A stretch of 49,563 nt of DNA, from assembly GCA_958436475.1 (NCBI GenBank), contig CAUBKG010000006.1:1-49563 (forward strand), read 5' to 3'. This document shows, piece after piece, positions 47,150-49,563 of this stretch (positions within the stretch are counted from its first letter, which is position 1; the number at the start of each line of letters is the position of its first letter). Under the pieces are notes generated by a model. The model was not told where the DNA came from. It did no database searches and saw only the letters and a list, made by a program, of their open reading frames with translations. Made by a program: the position numbers and the translations under genes. The DNA comes from an uncultured Clostridia bacterium (GTDB taxonomy: Bacteria > Bacillota > Clostridia > Oscillospirales > Acutalibacteraceae).

Positions 47150-47836
47150 TTATTTCTTTACTTCGTCTGCAAAAATCATGTTTGGGTATATGATGCGCAG
47201 CAGATCGTCCGGATACATCGCATCGAGGAATTCGCTCACGGCGTTCTCCGCTGGAACCCCCTCATGGCGCTGCGTGTAGCGTGCCACCGCCAGGCCGGAA
47301 ACAGCCATATTGAGCACCATAAACACCACCAGCACCCAGGTGAGCGGTACGCCGGCCTTCTGGGGAATGCGTTCGATCAGGGAAGACAGGCGCGGATAGC
47401 ACCATTTTATCCACCAAAGGCCGAGAAAACCCCAAAAAAGCGAATATAAGAAGTTGATGCGCCCTTCGAGGTTCAGGGGCATCCGGCTGTATTCCCAGGA
47501 AATCGTGCCGAACATGAGCTCCTGCACCACGCTGCACAGGTATTCGAATGCGGCGCCTAAAAACACGCTGCCCACAAATACCCACCAGCCGTTCTTTTTG
47601 GCCAGCCAGTAAAGCCCTAACGTGATGACCACGGCGCCGAAGCCATACACCGGATTAAAGGGGCCGTAAATGAGCGCCGTGCGGCTTTCCAGACGGAATC
47701 GGGTGGCAAGGCACCAGATCGTTTCGATGACCACACCCATCACACAGCCGATCAGGAAAACCCAAAAGAGCTTATAAAAGCCCAGCCCTTCGGCAAAAAC
47801 ACCGCTCTTCCGGGCCATATCCTGTTGCTTTTTCAT
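47150..47836 (-). CDS. CmpB-family multi-span membrane protein (putative ABC-transporter type IV)
   Basis: 228 residues from the ATG at 47836 behind AAAGGAAACAATAAA. About five helices are visible: FYKLFWVFLIGCVMGVVIET, VYGFGAVVITLGLYWLA, WWVFVGSVFLGAAFEYL, FLYSLFWGFLGLWWIKW and LTWVLVVFMVLNMAVSGLA. The blocks ETIWCLAT, YGPFNPVYGFGAV and FGTISWEYS match the PF06541/CmpB group, whose function is unknown. No ABC ATPase is next to it, so the transporter name is only a family label. Its promoter lies over 200 bases upstream. Confidence 0.82.
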   Translation of the reverse strand: MKKQQDMARKSGVFAEGLGFYKLFWVFLIGCVMGVVIETIWCLATRFRLESRTALIYGPFNPVYGFGAVVITLGLYWLAKKNGWWVFVGSVFLGAAFEYLCSVVQELMFGTISWEYSRMPLNLEGRINFLYSLFWGFLGLWWIKWCYPRLSSLIERIPQKAGVPLTWVLVVFMVLNMAVSGLAVARYTQRHEGVPAENAVSEFLDAMYPDDLLRIIYPNMIFADEVKK

Positions 47837-48054
47837 TTTATTGTTTCCTTTCCGCCCCATTTTTCTAAGAAGGGGCCCCGCGAAAAACGGGAAACCGTCC
47901 TGCTACCATTTCTACCGCCCCGGAACCGGCAGGCCGGAGCTTTTCTTCTGGTCGGACGAAAGGCGTTTATCTCTGCGGAAACCGGCGCCGTTTTTCGAAA
48001 AAAACAGCCTCGATTTTCTTCGCTTCACCGGTTTATGGTATACACTAATTTTTT

Positions 48055-48083
48055 ATTTTAAAAGCAGGATCGGATTTTGTCAA
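48055..48083 (-). promoter_or_regulatory. Promoter of the CmpB-family gene
   Basis: On the minus strand TTGACA (48078-48083), 17-base spacer, TAAAAT (48055-48060). The leader to the gene is about 210 bases. The rest of 47861-48330 holds no gene that I can see. Confidence 0.8.
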
Positions 48084-48251
48084 TGAAAAACGACCCGATT
48101 CGACATCCTTTCCCCTCTGCCGCAGGAAAAAAGGCCGCCCGAAAACAGCCCTGCGGCACGCCTTTTTCCTTTCTTTTCCTATTGCTCCGATGTTTTTTGA
48201 GAAGGTACGCGAATGCCAAAAATCTACCGGTTTATTTTCTCCAAAACATCC

Positions 48252-48280
48252 TTGACATTGCGAAAAAATTGCAGTAACTT
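48252..48280 (+). promoter_or_regulatory. Candidate promoter of the MATE gene
   Basis: TTGACA (48252-48257), 17 bases, TAACTT (48275-48280). Confidence 0.6.
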
Positions 48281-48334
48281 GTTCTAAGACAGCGAAAAAA
48301 ACAATCTCGATCAATAAGAAAGGATGCCTGCCGC

Positions 48335-49563
48335 TTGACCAAAGATATGACCACGGGCAGCCCTGTGCGGCTGATTATTTCGTTTTCGATCCCTCTTTTG
48401 ATCGGCAATATATTCCAGCAGTTTTACAGCATGGTGGATACCATCATCGTCGGGCGGTATGTCGGGCCGGACGCTCTCGCCGCTGTGGGCGCCACCGGCT
48501 CCCTCTCTTTTTTGGTGCTCGGCTTCGTGATGGGCCTTACCGGCGGCCTCGCCGTGCTCATCGCCCAGCGCTTCGGCGCAGGGGATATGGACGGCATGCG
48601 CCATGCAACCGCCATGGCGATCCTCCTGTGCGCCGGCATCACCGTGGTGCTGACCGTTCTGAGCGCCCTGTTCACCAGACCCCTGCTCGCACTGATGCAG
48701 ACGCCGGAAAACATTTTTGAGGATTCTTACCGCTATATCATCATCATTTTTCTGGGCGTTGCCGCCCCGATGTTTTACAATATGATTTCGAGTGTGCTCC
48801 GCGCGCTGGGAGACAGCAAAACGCCTCTTTACTTTCTGATCGTTTCCTCCGTGCTGAATGTGGTTCTCGATTTCATTTTTATTCTCAACTTCTCCATGGG
48901 CGTGGCGGGCGCCGCGGTGGCAACCGTCCTTTCCCAGGGCGTTTCCGGCCTGCTCTGCCTCCTGTACATGGTGAAGCGGTATAAAATTCTCGCTTTTCAT
49001 AAACAGGACTGGCGCATGGACGCGCCCTTGTGCGCAAATCATTTGAAAATCTCCCTTCCCATGGCATTCCAGTTCTCGATCACCGCGATCGGCGGCATTG
49101 TGCTGCAGGGGGCGATCAACAGCTTCGGCTCCTCGGTGGTAGCGGCTTACACGGCTGCGTGTAAAGTAGAGCAGCTGGCCAATCAGCCCCTTGTCACCTT
49201 CGGGGCGACGATGGCAACCTATTCCGCCCAGAACCTCGGCGCGGGGAACATCGACCGCATCCGCACGGGCGTGAACCGGTGCGTCGTGATTTCCATGATC
49301 TTCAGCGCGGCCTCCGCCCTGCTCATCCTCTTCTTCGGCGGCGCCTTTGTGCAGCTCTTCCTCAGCGGCGACCAGCCGGTAATCATGCAATATGCAAGGC
49401 AATATCTCAATACCATCGCGGGGTTTGTGTTCGTGCTGGGTTTGCTGTTCATTTACCGGAACGTGCTGCAGGGCATCGGCTATGGCTTTGTCCCCATGAT
49501 GGCGGGCGCCTGCGAGCTGGTAGCCCGCGTGCTGGTGGCCCTCCTGCTCGCGCGGTACATCGG
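48335..49563 (+). CDS. MATE-family multidrug/metabolite exporter, N-terminal part
   Basis: 409 codons visible, cut by the window end. It starts at TTG behind AAAGGATG (MTKDMTTGSPVRLIISFSIP). The first half shows the MATE pattern NIFQQFYSMVDTIIVGRYVG, then GLTGGLAVLIAQRFGAGD, and the second half repeats it with ISLPMAFQFSITAIGGIVLQ and ATYSAQNLGAGN. MATE proteins export drugs or metabolites against Na+ or H+. This clostridial subgroup (DinF/NorM-like) is common and its substrates are unknown. Confidence 0.93.
   Translation, partial: MTKDMTTGSPVRLIISFSIPLLIGNIFQQFYSMVDTIIVGRYVGPDALAAVGATGSLSFLVLGFVMGLTGGLAVLIAQRFGAGDMDGMRHATAMAILLCAGITVVLTVLSALFTRPLLALMQTPENIFEDSYRYIIIIFLGVAAPMFYNMISSVLRALGDSKTPLYFLIVSSVLNVVLDFIFILNFSMGVAGAAVATVLSQGVSGLLCLLYMVKRYKILAFHKQDWRMDAPLCANHLKISLPMAFQFSITAIGGIVLQGAINSFGSSVVAAYTAACKVEQLANQPLVTFGATMATYSAQNLGAGNIDRIRTGVNRCVVISMIFSAASALLILFFGGAFVQLFLSGDQPVIMQYARQYLNTIAGFVFVLGLLFIYRNVLQGIGYGFVPMMAGACELVARVLVALLLARYI

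Overview
The window looks like a chromosomal segment of a GC-moderate Firmicute, most likely a gut clostridium of the Oscillospiraceae/Ruminococcaceae type. The reasons are the hrcA-grpE-dnaK order behind a CIRCE operator, the complete S10-spc-alpha ribosomal gene block with secY-adk-map-KOW-infA-rpmJ inside it, several TTG/GTG starts behind strong AGGAGG sites, a minimal SufC/SufB-like pair, a type 3 ProRS and Na+-decarboxylase subunits. The species is an inference; no marker was searched.

Layout. 1-1.8 kb: heat-shock operon (dnaK start, grpE, hrcA, CIRCE), minus strand. 2.0-4.2 kb: short DtxR-type regulator converging on a sufC-sufB-like pair. 4.2-6.8 kb: zinc/cadmium export operon (ArsR sensor, stand-alone HMA protein, P1B ATPase) with an operator over its promoter. 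6.8-7.5 kb: non-coding palindrome cluster and a structured leader before pnuC. 8.2-8.7 kb: tRNA-Leu(CAA) followed by two near-identical 102-bp terminator repeats. 8.8-10.9 kb: pyrB with a fused PyrI-like zinc knuckle, trxA, and a cob(I)alamin adenosyltransferase gene. 11.0-13.0 kb: a probable ~220-nt small RNA divergent from a 515-aa XRE-family protein of unknown function. 13.2-28.9 kb: 31 contiguous translation genes and associates, minus strand. 29.2-30.7 kb: aroE-aroK. 30.9 kb: acpP. 31.2-32.9 kb: an AT-rich 1.66-kb inserted element with 39-bp inverted ends and a 25-bp flanking duplication, carrying a serine-hydrolase gene and an acetyltransferase remnant. 33-36.6 kb: decarboxylase beta and small gamma-like subunits, proS, a Thr/Pro-rich surface protein. 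37-43.6 kb: aromatic operon aroF-tyrA-aroB-aroA-aroC-pheA with overlapping genes, preceded by a Phe/Tyr-rich leader peptide and a mutually exclusive antiterminator/terminator pair. 43.8-49.6 kb: TfoX-like protein, NCS2 purine permease, M23 peptidase, CmpB-family membrane protein and the start of a MATE exporter.

How the parts relate. aroF to pheA, with the nearby aroE and aroK, cover almost the whole route from PEP/erythrose-4-phosphate to prephenate-derived Phe and Tyr; only 3-dehydroquinate dehydratase (aroD/aroQ) is not in the window. The leader peptide gives a direct sequence-based model for Phe/Tyr control of that operon. The most unusual items are this attenuator, the transposase-less inserted element with an unusually long target duplication, the pyrB zinc fusion, the small RNA candidate, and a family of hairpin repeats sharing a GGGCGGC/GCCGCCC core at three sites.
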